Source of the DNA: Anaeromyxobacter paludicola
GTDB lineage: Bacteria > Myxococcota > Myxococcia > Myxococcales > Anaeromyxobacteraceae
Reading direction: 5' to 3'
Length of the DNA stretch: 64,000 bases
Assembly (NCBI RefSeq): GCF_023169965.1
Contig: NZ_AP025592.1
Span: 2,666,001-2,730,000, forward strand
Part shown: positions 23,309 through 35,033 of the stretch, in pieces
Numbering within the stretch: the first letter of the stretch is position 1
Layout: each line of letters opens with the position of its first letter
Notes under the pieces: model-generated
What the model saw: only the letters and a program-made list of their open reading frames with translations
What the model was told of the DNA's origin: nothing
Database searches by the model: none
Position numbers and translations under genes: made by a program

Positions 23309-24976
23309 CTAGGGCGCGGCCGGCGCGGCGCCGGGCTGGAGCTGCATGCCGCGCCGCATCTCCTCGGTCGCCTCGCGGAGGAGCCCCTTGCGCGCGTAGG
23401 CCATGCCGAGGTTCGTGTGGGCGTCGGCGTAGTCCGGCGCGAGCTGCACCGCGAGCCGGAGCTGCGCGATCGCCTCGTCGTAGCGGCCGAGCTGGAGGAG
23501 CGCGACCCCGAGGTCGTTGCGCAGGTCCGGGGAGCCGGGGTCGAGCCGGAGCGCGGCGGCGTACTCCGGCAGCGCGTCGCCGGGGCGCCCCGCCTCGACG
23601 AGCGCCTTGCCGAGGTTGAGCCGCGCCCGCGCCTTCGCCGGCGACTTCGCCGCGGCGTCGGTCCAGAGCGAGACGGCGCTCGACCAGGTGCGGTTGCGCA
23701 GGAAGGTGGCGGTCGCGAGCGCGAGCACCACCGCGACGAGCGCCGCCGCGCCGGCCCGGCGCCACGCGGGCCGCAGCCGCGAGACCCCGAGGACGGCCGC
23801 GGCGGCGGCGCCGGCGAGCAGGCCCGCGCTCGGCAGGTAGACGCGGTGCTCGAAGATCAGGTCGTCGATGGGCACCACGCTCGACTCGACCGCGAGCGCG
23901 AGGAAGAACCAGAGGATCCCGAAGCCCACGAGCCGCCAGGCCGGATCGAGGCCGCGCGCCGCGCGCGGGCCGGTGCGCCGGTAGAGCGCGGCGGCGAGCC
24001 CGAGCAGCCCGGCGATGGCGGCGACCGGCCCGGCCAGCGCGGGGGCGAAGAGGGTCGTCTGGAGCGGGTAGTCGTGGTCGAGGTTCTGCCCCACCGGCAG
24101 CACGAGGAGCCGCAGGTACGTCCCGACCACCGCGACCTGGGTGACGAGGTAGTCGTGCCGGGACCAGGCGCCGGCGCGGACCGCCGCCTCCGCGCCCGCG
24201 AGCCCCGCGCCGCCCGCCGGGGCGAGCAGGGTCAGCGGGATCACCGCCAGGGTGAGGAGGAACGGCGCGAGCCCGAGCCACGCCCGCCGCCCGGGGCGGC
24301 CGAAGAAGCTCGCCTCGAGGAGCAGGAGCGCGAGCGGCAGCGTGAAGGCGATCTCCTTCGTCTTCATCGCCACGAGCGTCGCGAGGAGCGCGCCGAGGTA
24401 GCGACCCGGCGCGGCGAGGCCCGCCTCCCGGCGCAGGCGCCACGAGAGGTAGAGCGCCGCCGCGAGCAGGTAGAAGAGCGTGGCGAGCGAGGCGAGGCGC
24501 TGGACGACGTAGGTGACCGCGCCCGTCTGGAGCGGGTGGGCGACGAAGAGCGCGGCGGCGAGGAGCGCCACCGCGTCGCGCCGGGGCGCGAGCGCCGAGC
24601 GCGCGAGCCGCGGCGCGAGGAAGAGCCCCCGCACCAGCGCGAAGAGGAGCGCCGCGTTGGCGAGGTGCACGAGGAGGTTCACCAGGTGGTAGCCGGCCAC
24701 CTCGAGCCCGCCGAGCCGGTAGTTGAGCGCGAAGGTGAGGTACGTCACGTACCGGTGGCGCGCCGCCGCGTAGCCGCCGCCGCCCGGCAGGTAGCTCGCG
24801 AGGTCGCGGACGAGCCCGTTGTCCACGATCGACGAGAGGTCGTCGGCGACGAACGGGACCTGGAATGTGTTGGCGTAGGCGGCCGCGCCGAGCAGGGCGA
24901 CGCCGAGCAGCGCCAGCGCGCCGCGCCCCGAGCCCCGGGGATCTTCGCTCGCGCCGGCGACGCCCACGCGCCGCAT
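23309..24976 (-). CDS. Polytopic membrane protein with C-terminal TPR repeats
   Basis: A 555-residue protein. About ten or more hydrophobic segments span residues 20-430, in the style of TMTC/O-mannosyltransferase-like (GT-C fold) proteins. The first loop carries a DDL motif (VPFVADDLSSIVDN), as expected for GT-C enzymes. Three TPR units follow at residues about 445-550 (ARLNLGKALVEAGRPGDAL, LRNDLGVALLQLGRYDEAI, AHTNLGMAYARKGLLREAT). Start ATG 24976. Proteins of this type are common in Geobacter and Anaeromyxobacter near pilus and cytochrome genes; protein glycosylation is a plausible but unproven role. Confidence 0.75.
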   Translation of the reverse strand: MRRVGVAGASEDPRGSGRGALALLGVALLGAAAYANTFQVPFVADDLSSIVDNGLVRDLASYLPGGGGYAAARHRYVTYLTFALNYRLGGLEVAGYHLVNLLVHLANAALLFALVRGLFLAPRLARSALAPRRDAVALLAAALFVAHPLQTGAVTYVVQRLASLATLFYLLAAALYLSWRLRREAGLAAPGRYLGALLATLVAMKTKEIAFTLPLALLLLEASFFGRPGRRAWLGLAPFLLTLAVIPLTLLAPAGGAGLAGAEAAVRAGAWSRHDYLVTQVAVVGTYLRLLVLPVGQNLDHDYPLQTTLFAPALAGPVAAIAGLLGLAAALYRRTGPRAARGLDPAWRLVGFGILWFFLALAVESSVVPIDDLIFEHRVYLPSAGLLAGAAAAAVLGVSRLRPAWRRAGAAALVAVVLALATATFLRNRTWSSAVSLWTDAAAKSPAKARARLNLGKALVEAGRPGDALPEYAAALRLDPGSPDLRNDLGVALLQLGRYDEAIAQLRLAVQLAPDYADAHTNLGMAYARKGLLREATEEMRRGMQLQPGAAPAAP

Positions 24977-25033
24977 TCTCCGCGACCACCCACCGGCCGA
25001 GTCAAGCCGCGGCCCCGGCGGCCCGGAAGGGCG

Positions 25034-25092
25034 AGAAAAAAAGTGCGCCGGAACCAGTGCGGCCTGGAGGAGCCACTCACTGCTTCCGGCGC
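25034..25092 (-). terminator. Intrinsic terminator after the trihaem cytochrome gene
   Basis: The minus strand shows a stem of GCGCCGGAA pairing with TTCCGGCGC (25084-25092 and 25045-25053), with extra AGTG/CACT pairing inside, then seven T residues. It separates the trihaem gene from the TPR protein gene. A second inverted repeat, GTTCCGT-N9-ACGGAAC (25133-25155), lies between it and the trihaem stop. Confidence 0.7.
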
Positions 25093-25220
25093 TGCGCCAG
25101 CCTCCGAAGCCGGCGCGAATCCGACGCTACCAGTTCCGTATCAAACTGACGGAACAATTCAGGAAAGACAACCCTCGGCGCGTCCCCGGTTCGAGGGATG
25201 GGGCGAGGTCGGTGCGGCGC

Positions 25221-25715
25221 TCACCCATCATAGGCATGGCAGCTCAGGCAGAGCGGCGTGGGGGTCACGTCACCCGAGGCCGGGGCCGGCGCGGTCGCGC
25301 GCGTCGCCCGGCGCGACGACGCCGCGGTGACGGGACCGACCTTCACGGCCGGGGCGACCTGCGCTCCCGGCGGGATGGCGAGCCGGTACCGGTAGGGCGA
25401 GGCGCCGTCGTGGCAGGTGCCGCAGCGGATCATCCCGTCGGGCAGGAAGACGCCGCGACGCACCGCCTCGTCGGGGGTGCGGAGCGACGGGCTGCGCGAG
25501 AACGCCGGGTACGGGTACGGGAAGTCCACCGGGTGCGTGCGGTGCAGCTCGTGGCAGACGAGGCAGTCGTCGGCCGCGGCCGCCTCGCGCCCCGCGACGA
25601 GGAGCGAGCAGCGCGCGGGCTCCGCCGCGGGCGCCGGCTCCACGGCGGTGTCGGCCGCGGCGGCGGCGAACCAGACGAAGGCGGCGATGGCGACCGGGAC
25701 GCGGGCAGACCTCAT
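25221..25715 (-). CDS. Small trihaem c-type cytochrome
   Basis: A 164-residue protein. ATG 25715 is chosen because GGAGGGG directly precedes it; longer in-frame extensions lack a signal peptide. Signal peptide ends about residue 22 (AAAAAD). Three CXXCH motifs (CLVCH, CGTCH, CLSCH) occur with additional His (ELHRTHP) for distal ligation. The last haem site is six residues from the C-terminus (CLSCHAYDG). A periplasmic electron carrier; the family beyond 'multihaem c-type' is not recognised. It is divergent from glmS. Confidence 0.8.
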   Translation of the reverse strand: MRSARVPVAIAAFVWFAAAAADTAVEPAPAAEPARCSLLVAGREAAAADDCLVCHELHRTHPVDFPYPYPAFSRSPSLRTPDEAVRRGVFLPDGMIRCGTCHDGASPYRYRLAIPPGAQVAPAVKVGPVTAASSRRATRATAPAPASGDVTPTPLCLSCHAYDG

Positions 25716-26141
25716 GCCCCTCCGCCAGAGCGAGCCGCGCGCCAAGCGCCGCGCCGCGTGGATTTCCCGGTGTTGGCGGCAGGTTGAGCGATGCGGCCGG
25801 CGCCGCGTGGCGGGTCCTCGCCGCCCCAGCCGTTTCGCGCCGCCGGGCAGGAATGGCCGGGTACCCGCCGGTTTCGCGTTTCGGGTCCACCCCGCCTCGC
25901 GGGTACCTCCCACCTCTGTGAAGCGACACCCCGGGTAAAGCGCGCGAGGTCGCCCGGGACTTGCCGTGACGCGGCGTCACCGGACCGAGGGTCAAGCGCG
26001 CGGCGCGATCGGGGCGCGGGGGCGGGGCTCGCCGGGCGCCACTTGCAGAATGCCGGGCAAGCGCCCGGCGCGCGTGGGGTTTTCGCGTTCCGGGCGGCGC
26101 GGCCGCCTACCACACCCCGGGTCGTTCTTCTCCGGGACCCC
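25716..26141. other. Intergenic region between the trihaem gene and glmS
   Basis: No gene is seen. It contains a perfect palindrome GTGACGCGGCGTCAC (25966-25980), a possible operator, and a hairpin GCCGGGC-AAGC-GCCCGGC (26052-26069) followed by GCGCGTGGGGTTTT. The function of neither is known. Confidence 0.4.
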
Positions 26142-26150
26142 TGCTATAAG
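26142..26150 (+). promoter_or_regulatory. Extended -10 promoter for glmS, possibly leaderless
   Basis: TG-C-TATAAG ends 8 nt before the glmS ATG at 26159, so transcription would start at or within 1-2 nt of the start codon. No Shine-Dalgarno sequence is present. Confidence 0.5.
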
Positions 26151-26158
26151 TTTCCGGC

Positions 26159-27991
<1,833 letters not shown>

Positions 27992-28019
27992 GGGCGCCGG
28001 GGCGGGGGCCACGCGTCTC

Positions 28020-28180
28020 ACCTCTCCCTCGCCCTCCCCCGCTCCGCGGGAGAGGGAAGCTGCGTTGCACTCCCGCTCCGCGGGAGGGGGAAGCGGCCCG
28101 CCACTCCCCGCGAGAGGAACGTTGCGCGGCGCTCCCTCCCCACCGCGCGGGGAGGGTCGGGGAGGGGCGGCCAGGAGGAT
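28020..28180. repeat. Cluster of GC-rich hairpin repeats (dispersed family, copy 2)
   Basis: Several stem-loops of the CCTCCCC/GGGGAGG type lie between glmS and thpR. A 15-nt unit CCCGCTCCGCGGGAG occurs twice (28038-28052 and 28072-28086). The 3' end (GGGGAGGGTCGGGGAGGGGCGG) resembles the 55380-55450 element. Confidence 0.55.
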
Positions 28181-28185
28181 CCGGG

Positions 28186-28773
28186 ATGTCGTCGCTCCGC
28201 CTCTTCGTCGCCCTCGACCTCCCCGCGCCGGTGCGCGAGGACCTCCGCGCCTTCCAGGCCGCGCTGCGGCGCGAGGCCGGCGCGCAGGCGGCCGACGTGA
28301 GGTGGGTGGACCCCGACTCCGTCCACCTCACGCTGCAGTTCCTCGGCGCGGTGCCGGAGGAGCGGCGCGGCGAGGTGGAGGCGGCGGTCGCCGCCGCGGC
28401 CGCGCAGGCCGCTCCCGCGACGCTGCGGCTCGCCGGGGCCGGCGCCTTCCCCTCGCCGTCGCGCCCGCGCGTGCTCTGGGCCGGCGTCGCCGGCGAGGTC
28501 GAGCCGCTCCGCGGGCTCGTGGCCGCGCTCGGGGCCGGGCTCGCGCCGCTCGGCTACCCTCCCGAGGAGCGCCGCTTCTCGCCGCACCTCACGCTGGGCC
28601 GGGCCCGCGATCCGCGCGGCGCCCGCGGCCTCGCGCCGCTCCTCTCGCGCGCGCCCCCGCCGTCGAGCGCGCCGTGGCGCGCCGAGGAGGTCACGCTCTT
28701 CCGCTCCCACCTGTCGCCGGGCGGCGCCCGCTACGAGCCGCTGCTCCGGGCGCGGCTCGGCCCCGGCGGGTAG
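28186..28773 (+). CDS. thpR: RNA 2',3'-cyclic phosphodiesterase (2H family)
   Basis: A 195-residue protein. ATG 28186 follows AGGAGG (28173-28178). The two catalytic HXTX motifs of the 2H phosphoesterase superfamily are present: HLTLQFLG (about residue 46) and HLTLGRAR (about residue 131). Residues at the start (LRLFVALDLP) are typical of ThpR/LigT. It opens or handles 2',3'-cyclic phosphate ends of RNA; the physiological role is unclear in most bacteria. Confidence 0.93.
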   Translation: MSSLRLFVALDLPAPVREDLRAFQAALRREAGAQAADVRWVDPDSVHLTLQFLGAVPEERRGEVEAAVAAAAAQAAPATLRLAGAGAFPSPSRPRVLWAGVAGEVEPLRGLVAALGAGLAPLGYPPEERRFSPHLTLGRARDPRGARGLAPLLSRAPPPSSAPWRAEEVTLFRSHLSPGGARYEPLLRARLGPGG

Positions 28774-28902
28774 GGTCCGCCCGCGCGTACTGGCGCCACC
28801 TCGACCTACGCCTGAACACCTGGGCGGCGCGGGCGTGCCTCGGATCAAGAAAAGCGTCCGCTTACGCTGGCCGCCGGTTCAGCACGGGCGGGAATTCCTC
28901 GC

Positions 28903-28944
28903 TGAAAACAGCGGCGGCGCCGCGAGAGGGCTCGCGACGCCGCC
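28903..28944 (-). terminator. Intrinsic terminator after the 28971 lipoprotein gene
   Basis: A 14-bp stem (28931-28944 with 28913-28926, one G-U pair) with a 4-nt loop is followed on the minus strand by GCTGTTTTC. Confidence 0.65.
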
Positions 28945-28970
28945 TTCGACCGGCCGATATGGCCGACGCG

Positions 28971-29834
28971 CTACTTGGAGTACTGGATGTTGGCCTGGCC
29001 GCAGCCCGTCCAGGTGATCTTCACGGCCTTGTCGGTGAGGTCGAGCTTGGACGCGTCCGCGCCGACCGGCCGCGTCGCCCAGACGCGCTTCGCCTCGAGC
29101 GTGCCCGAGGTCACGCAGCCGTTCGCGTAGGTGAGGTCGATGATGACCGACTCGCCGACGCTGAAGGTGTACGCCGTCCCGTTGTGGGTCAGGCCGCCGT
29201 AGAGCCCCTGACCGAAGTCGCCCTTCACGGTGCTGGCGGTCACGGTCAGGTTCCCGGCGCGCGAGTAGGTGATGTCGATGCCGGTGAGGTTCTCGTCGTT
29301 GCCCTTCACGTTGACGGTGAGGGTCCACGTGAGCGTGTCGGTCGCGGCGGTCAGCACGAAGGAGCCGTTGACCGTGCCGGTGAGGTTGGTGTTGGTGCTT
29401 GCGTTGGTGATGGTCACGGTGCAGTTGGTGAACTTGACGGAGCTCTGGTCGCTCGCGACCTGCACGCAGCTGTCGTCGTTGAAGCCGTAGGTGGAGCCGG
29501 AGGTCGTGAGCGCCTGGCCGACCTTCTGCAGCGCGGCGGTCTGCGACGCGTTCACCGGCAGGCTGAAGTCGATGCCGGTCGAGCCGAGCAGGCCGGTGGT
29601 GATCTCCCCGGTGTCGCCGGGCGCGGTGGCGACGCCGCCGGAGCGGAGCGCCGCGAGGCCCGACATGGCGCTGTCCACCACGGCCGTCTGGGTGGGGCTC
29701 GCCGCCTGGCCCGTGTCGTAGTTGAACGTGGCCGCCTTCGCGGCGGAGCCGTCGTTGGTAGCAGGAGTGCTGCTGCTCGAGCTTCCGCACGCCGCGAGCG
29801 CGGCGACGGCGACCACCATCGCAATCCGCTTCAT
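28971..29834 (-). CDS. Secreted lipoprotein, beta-rich, function unknown
   Basis: A 287-residue protein with lipobox LAAC (Cys about residue 16) followed by a Ser-rich linker. The mature part is rich in Thr, Ser, Asn and short beta strands (LTGTVNGSFVLTAATDTLTW, NLTVTASTVKGDFGQ), with five further Cys. ATG 29834 follows GGGAGGAACACAC, a leader nearly the same as that of omcS (GGAGGAGCACACAC). It has its own terminator and is probably monocistronic and well expressed. No domain is recognised. Confidence 0.7.
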   Translation of the reverse strand: MKRIAMVVAVAALAACGSSSSSTPATNDGSAAKAATFNYDTGQAASPTQTAVVDSAMSGLAALRSGGVATAPGDTGEITTGLLGSTGIDFSLPVNASQTAALQKVGQALTTSGSTYGFNDDSCVQVASDQSSVKFTNCTVTITNASTNTNLTGTVNGSFVLTAATDTLTWTLTVNVKGNDENLTGIDITYSRAGNLTVTASTVKGDFGQGLYGGLTHNGTAYTFSVGESVIIDLTYANGCVTSGTLEAKRVWATRPVGADASKLDLTDKAVKITWTGCGQANIQYSK

Positions 29835-30007
29835 GTGTGTTCCTCCCTTTGGAATTCGCGGCGAGACCCCCCGCCGTGACGCGCAGTCTACCGTGCGGGG
29901 GCTCGCTCGCACGCCCCGTGAACGGGTGAGCTACCTTGGGGGGAACTCCATTTTGCATTCGCTGGTCTCGAGTCGCCGGCTCGGCGGGGAGACAGGCGTC
30001 CAGTTGA

Positions 30008-30036
30008 TTGACACCTGACCTTTCGTTCAGTATCGG
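30008..30036 (+). promoter_or_regulatory. recA promoter with embedded LexA (SOS) box
   Basis: TTGACA (30008-30013), a 17-nt spacer and TATCGG (30031-30036) form a sigma-70 type promoter. The spacer holds CTGACCTTTCGTTCAG (30015-30030), matching the Myxococcus LexA consensus CTRHAMRYBYGTTCAGS (as I recall it) at 14 of 17 positions. LexA bound here would block RNA polymerase directly. Confidence 0.7.
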
Positions 30037-30118
30037 TGTGGTTGTCAGAGCCCGCTGTTAGAAGCACCCCCACGCTGAGAACGGGGCGGCGCCCCGCCCC
30101 GCAAAGGAGAAGACCGAC

Positions 30119-31207
<1,089 letters not shown>

Positions 31208-31221
31208 CCGCCGACGCGCCC

Positions 31222-31245
31222 CCACGGCGGCGCTCGCCGCCGTGG
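31222..31245. terminator. Stem-loop after recA
   Basis: CCACGGCGGCG (31222-31232) pairs with CGCCGCCGTGG (31235-31245). There is no T-tract, so it could be a Rho-assisted terminator or a 3'-end stabiliser. Confidence 0.4.
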
Positions 31246-31306
31246 TCCCGGAGGCGCGGGTGCGCTAGCATGGCCCGCCTTCACGCCTGCCCGAAACCCC
31301 GCTTCC

Positions 31307-32653
31307 GTGAGCATCGACCTCTCCAAGAAGAACTGGCTCTCCGCGCTCGTGGAGGCGGAGCTCGCCGGCTACGACCCGGCCCAGGCGCGCCTGCGGCTCC
31401 CGCCCGAGCTGCGCCTCCAGGACGCCGACGGGCCCGACCTCGAGGCGCGGGCCCGGCTGGTGGTGCTCCGCTCGGTGCGGCAGCGCATCGACCCGCCGGA
31501 GGGCGGCCGCCCCGACGAGGCGTTCCTCTCGCCGATCCGGGGGCACATCGACCTCGTCCTCGACCTCGCGCTCCTGCAGGCCGGCACCTTCGAGCCGGGC
31601 AAGCGGCGCGCCGAGATCGCCACCTTCTTCGCCGCGGCCTGCGGCGACGTGGCCGGCGCGCTCGACGCCGACCCCGGGGAGATCGACGAGCCGGACGAGG
31701 GGCCGGTGCGCCGGGGGCTGGCGCGCGCCGGCGTGATCCTGAAGAAGCGCACCTACCCCGCCGGCGATCCGGTGGACGGCCTGCCGCTCTACCCCTGCGT
31801 GCTCTCGGTGCAGCGCCGGCTCCTGGCGCGGCTCGCCATCGGCTACTACGCGCGCGGGCACCTCGAGAAGGAGGCCGCCCGGCGCCAGCTCCTGGCGGCG
31901 AGCCGCGAGCTCGCGCTCCTCGCCGAGATGCTCGCCGGCATGTTCACCGCGGGCGCGCCGCTCGACGCGGCCCGGCGGCGCACCTGGCGCCGGCAGGTGA
32001 CCCGGCTCGGCCTCCAGAAGCTCGACGAGAAGGAGCTCCTCGAGCGCGTCTCCACGCCGCGCTCCCCCGCCCAGCTCGCCCGCGTCGTGCTGCCGGTCGC
32101 CGCCCAGACCTTCGTCGAGCACCTCGCCCTCGCCGAGGTGGCCGCCGGCGCCTCGCCGGAGCGCGCCGCCTGGCTCGAGGCGCTCGCCGCCGCCGCCGGG
32201 ATCCAGCCCGAGGAGCTGGTGGAGCTGCGCGCGCGCGCCGCCATCGTCCACGCCGACTACCGCCACCTGTTCCAGCCGAGCGGCGACGGCGACGACCTCT
32301 CCCCCGCCGACTGGGAGGACGCCGCCGACGAGATGCTGGAGAAGGTCTCGCAGGCCGTCTCCGACAACCTCGACGCGGTCGTGGCCGAGCTCAAGGAGAC
32401 CGGCTCGGTGAGCGGGCTCGTCGCCAAGGCCGCCGCCGGCACGCCGCTCACCGCCGACGAGAAGCGGCGGGTGAAGGTGATCCTCATCGACCTCGCCAAG
32501 GCCGTGCCGGCGCTCGCCATCTTCGCCGCCCCGGGCGGCATGCTGCTCCTGCCGCTCCTCGCGAAGCTCCTGCCGTTCGACGTGCTCCCCTCCGCTTGGT
32601 CGCGCGAGGGGAAGCCCGGGCGCAAGTCGGCGCGGGCGCGCGAGAAGGCCTGA
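31307..32653 (+). CDS. LETM1-like domain protein
   Basis: A 448-residue protein from GTG 31307 (no strong SD; a TAGCAT -10 candidate lies about 40 nt upstream). The body is helical and charged. The C-terminal 60 residues ([20 protein letters not shown], then [20 protein letters not shown]) match the LETM1-like segment found in a 'LETM1-related biofilm-associated' family of proteobacteria and Bacteroidota. The one hydrophobic stretch near the C-terminus could be a membrane anchor. Function uncertain. Confidence 0.65.
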   Translation: MSIDLSKKNWLSALVEAELAGYDPAQARLRLPPELRLQDADGPDLEARARLVVLRSVRQRIDPPEGGRPDEAFLSPIRGHIDLVLDLALLQAGTFEPGKRRAEIATFFAAACGDVAGALDADPGEIDEPDEGPVRRGLARAGVILKKRTYPAGDPVDGLPLYPCVLSVQRRLLARLAIGYYARGHLEKEAARRQLLAASRELALLAEMLAGMFTAGAPLDAARRRTWRRQVTRLGLQKLDEKELLERVSTPRSPAQLARVVLPVAAQTFVEHLALAEVAAGASPERAAWLEALAAAAGIQPEELVELRARAAIVHADYRHLFQPSGDGDDLSPADWEDAADEMLEKVSQAVSDNLDAVVAELKETGSVSGLVAKAAAGTPLTADEKRRVKVILIDLAKAVPALAIFAAPGGMLLLPLLAKLLPFDVLPSAWSREGKPGRKSARAREKA

Positions 32654-32696
32654 GCGCCTTTCATCTCAAGAGACCCCCTCCCCTGGAGCGCCTCCG

Positions 32697-33626
32697 TTGA
32701 AGATCGCCTTCCTCGGCACCCCTCCGTTCGCCGTTGCCGCCCTCGAGGCGCTCGCCGCCGCCGGCCACGAGCTCGCCTGCGTGGTGGCGCAGCCCGACCG
32801 CCCCGCCGGCCGCGGCCAGGAGCTGCGCGCCCCCGCCACCAAGGTCTGGGCCGAGGCCCGCGGCGTCCCGGTGCTGCAGCCTGAGAAGGTCCGCGACGGC
32901 CAGCTCGCCGCCGCCCTCGGGGCCCTCGCGCCCGACGTGCTCGTGGTGGTCGCCTACGGCCGCATCCTCGGGAAGGATCTCCTCGAGCTCGCGCCGCACG
33001 GCGCCGTGAACGTGCACGCCTCGCTGCTCCCGCGGCTCCGCGGCGCCGCGCCCATCCAGTGGTCGCTCGCCGAGGGCGACCGCGAGACCGGCGTCAGCAT
33101 CATGCAGATGGACGAGGGGCTCGACACGGGCGACGTGCTCCTGCAGCGGGTCCTCCCCATCGAGCCGGCCGACACCGCCGAGACCCTCTCCGAGCGGCTC
33201 TCGCGGCTCGGGGGCGCGGCGCTGGTCGAGGCGCTCGGGCTGCTCGCCGAGGGGCGCATCGTGCCGGCCCCTCAGGATCATACCCAAGCGACGCTCGCGC
33301 CCATCATCCAGAAGGAGCACGGGCGGCTCGACTTCCAGCTCCCGGCCGAGAAGCTCGTGTGCCGGCTCCGCGGCTTCACGCCCTGGCCCGGCGCCTACAC
33401 CACGCTCGGCGGCAAGACGCTCAAGGTCCACGCCGCGCGCGCCACCCACGGCGACCCGGTGATGCGCCCCGGCACCGCGCAGGCGATGTCGAGCGGGCTC
33501 TTCGTGGCCTGCGGCGGAGGCACCGCCATCCTGGTAACCGAGCTGCAGCTCGAGGGGCGCAAGCGCATGTCGGCCGCCGACTTCCTCAAGGGCCAGCCGG
33601 TGCCCGCCGGCACGGTGCTCGGGTGA
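32697..33626 (+). CDS. fmt: Methionyl-tRNA formyltransferase
   Basis: A 309-residue protein, usual length. TTG 32697 is the start, with GGAG 9 nt upstream and the family-typical first residues [11 protein letters not shown]. The catalytic segment [18 protein letters not shown] and the folate-site [11 protein letters not shown] are present, followed by the C-terminal OB-like domain. Formylates Met-tRNAfMet for initiation. It is followed 19 nt later by rsmB, the usual pairing with other translation genes. Confidence 0.96.
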   Translation: MKIAFLGTPPFAVAALEALAAAGHELACVVAQPDRPAGRGQELRAPATKVWAEARGVPVLQPEKVRDGQLAAALGALAPDVLVVVAYGRILGKDLLELAPHGAVNVHASLLPRLRGAAPIQWSLAEGDRETGVSIMQMDEGLDTGDVLLQRVLPIEPADTAETLSERLSRLGGAALVEALGLLAEGRIVPAPQDHTQATLAPIIQKEHGRLDFQLPAEKLVCRLRGFTPWPGAYTTLGGKTLKVHAARATHGDPVMRPGTAQAMSSGLFVACGGGTAILVTELQLEGRKRMSAADFLKGQPVPAGTVLG

Positions 33627-33645
33627 GAGGGCTCCGGGCAACCCC

Positions 33646-34974
33646 ATGAGCGCGCGCCGGATCGCCTTCGAGGTCCTGCGCCGCGTCGAGGAGGGGGGCG
33701 CCTTCGCCTCCCGCGCCCTCGACGCCGCGCTCGAGGCCGCCGGCGCCATCGACCCGCGCGAGGCCGGGCTCGCCACCGAGCTCACCTACGGCACGCTCCG
33801 CCGGGCCCTCACCCTGGACGCGGCCCTCGCCCCGCACTCGCGCCGCGCCATCGGGACCCTCGATCCCGCCGCGCGGGTGGCGCTCCGGCTCGGCGCCTAC
33901 CAGCTCCTCTTCCTCGGCACCGCGGCGCACGCCGCCGTGGGCGAGACGGTGGGGCTCGTGAAGGCGGTGGACGCCGGCCGCGCCGCCGGCTTCGTGAACG
34001 CGGTGCTGCGCGCCCTCTCCCGCGCCCCCAGGCTCCCGGAGCCGCCGCCGCTCGGGGACGATCCGGCCGGCCACGTGGCCGTCGCCGAGTCGCTGCCGCG
34101 CTTCGTCGCCGAGGAGTGGGTGGCCTGGCTCGGCGCGGAGGAGGCGCTGGCGCTCGCCCGCGCCATGAACCAGCCGGCGCCGCTCTGCGTCCGCAGCCCG
34201 CGGCGCGACGAGCTCCTCGAGAAGGCGCGCGCGGCGGGGCTCGCGGCGCGGCCCGCGGCCCGCTCGCCGCACGGCGCCATCCTGTCCGGCGCGCCGGTGC
34301 GGGCGCTGGCGCGCGCGGCCCAGGGCGTGCCGTTCCAGGTGCAGGACGAGGGGGCGCAGCTCGCCGGGCTCTACGCGGCCGGCCACCTCGCCGGCAGCAC
34401 CGGGGCGCGCGTGCTCGACGCCTGCGCCGCGCCCGGGGGGAAGACCTTCCACCTCGCCGAGCTGGTGGGGCCGCACGGCGAGGTGGTCGCGGTGGAGCTC
34501 CACCCGCGCAAGGCCGACCAGCTCCGCGACGAGGCGGCGCGCCGCGGCTACCGCCAGGTGAAGGTGATCTGCGCCGACGCCTCGCAGCCCCTGCCCGGCC
34601 TCGCGCCCGCGAGCTTCGACGCCGTCCTCTGCGACGCGCCATGCGCGGGGCTGGGCACGCTCCGCCGCCACCCCGAGCTGAAGCTCCGCCGGACCGCCGA
34701 GGACCTCGCCCGCGCCGCCGGGCTGCAGCGCGCCATCGCCGCCAACGCGCTCCGCTACGCCAGGCCGGGCGCGCCGTTCACCTACGCCATCTGCTCGCTC
34801 TCGCGGGCGGAGGGGCCCGCGCTGGTGCAGGCGCTCGTGGACCTCGGCTTCTCGCGGCTGCCGCCGCCCGCCGGCTTCCCGGCCGACGCGCTCACCGCCG
34901 AGGGCGACCTCCTCACCCTGCCCAGCCGCCACGACTGCGACGGCTTCTACGCGGCGCGGCTCGCGGCCCGCTGA
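33646..34974 (+). CDS. rsmB: 16S rRNA (cytosine967-C5)-methyltransferase
   Basis: A 442-residue protein with an N-terminal NusB-like domain (RRIAFEVLRRVEEGGAF) and a C-terminal Rossmann methyltransferase. The SAM motif LDACAAPGGKTFHLAEL and the Cys-bearing DAPCAGLGTLRRHPE are intact. The second motif, usually TCSL, reads AICSLSRAEG and keeps the catalytic-region Cys. It modifies C967 of 16S rRNA. It lies in the same operon as fmt. Confidence 0.93.
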   Translation: MSARRIAFEVLRRVEEGGAFASRALDAALEAAGAIDPREAGLATELTYGTLRRALTLDAALAPHSRRAIGTLDPAARVALRLGAYQLLFLGTAAHAAVGETVGLVKAVDAGRAAGFVNAVLRALSRAPRLPEPPPLGDDPAGHVAVAESLPRFVAEEWVAWLGAEEALALARAMNQPAPLCVRSPRRDELLEKARAAGLAARPAARSPHGAILSGAPVRALARAAQGVPFQVQDEGAQLAGLYAAGHLAGSTGARVLDACAAPGGKTFHLAELVGPHGEVVAVELHPRKADQLRDEAARRGYRQVKVICADASQPLPGLAPASFDAVLCDAPCAGLGTLRRHPELKLRRTAEDLARAAGLQRAIAANALRYARPGAPFTYAICSLSRAEGPALVQALVDLGFSRLPPPAGFPADALTAEGDLLTLPSRHDCDGFYAARLAAR

Positions 34975-35033
34975 GCGGTGCCGGCGAGGCGGCCCTCCCG
35001 CCCGGCGAGGCGAGCGGTCCCTTCACCGGCGCC

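Noticed and set aside
25728-25745. TGGCGCGCGGCTCGCT before the trihaem gene (minus strand)
   Set aside because: The spacing fits -24/-12, but the start site would fall inside the Shine-Dalgarno sequence.
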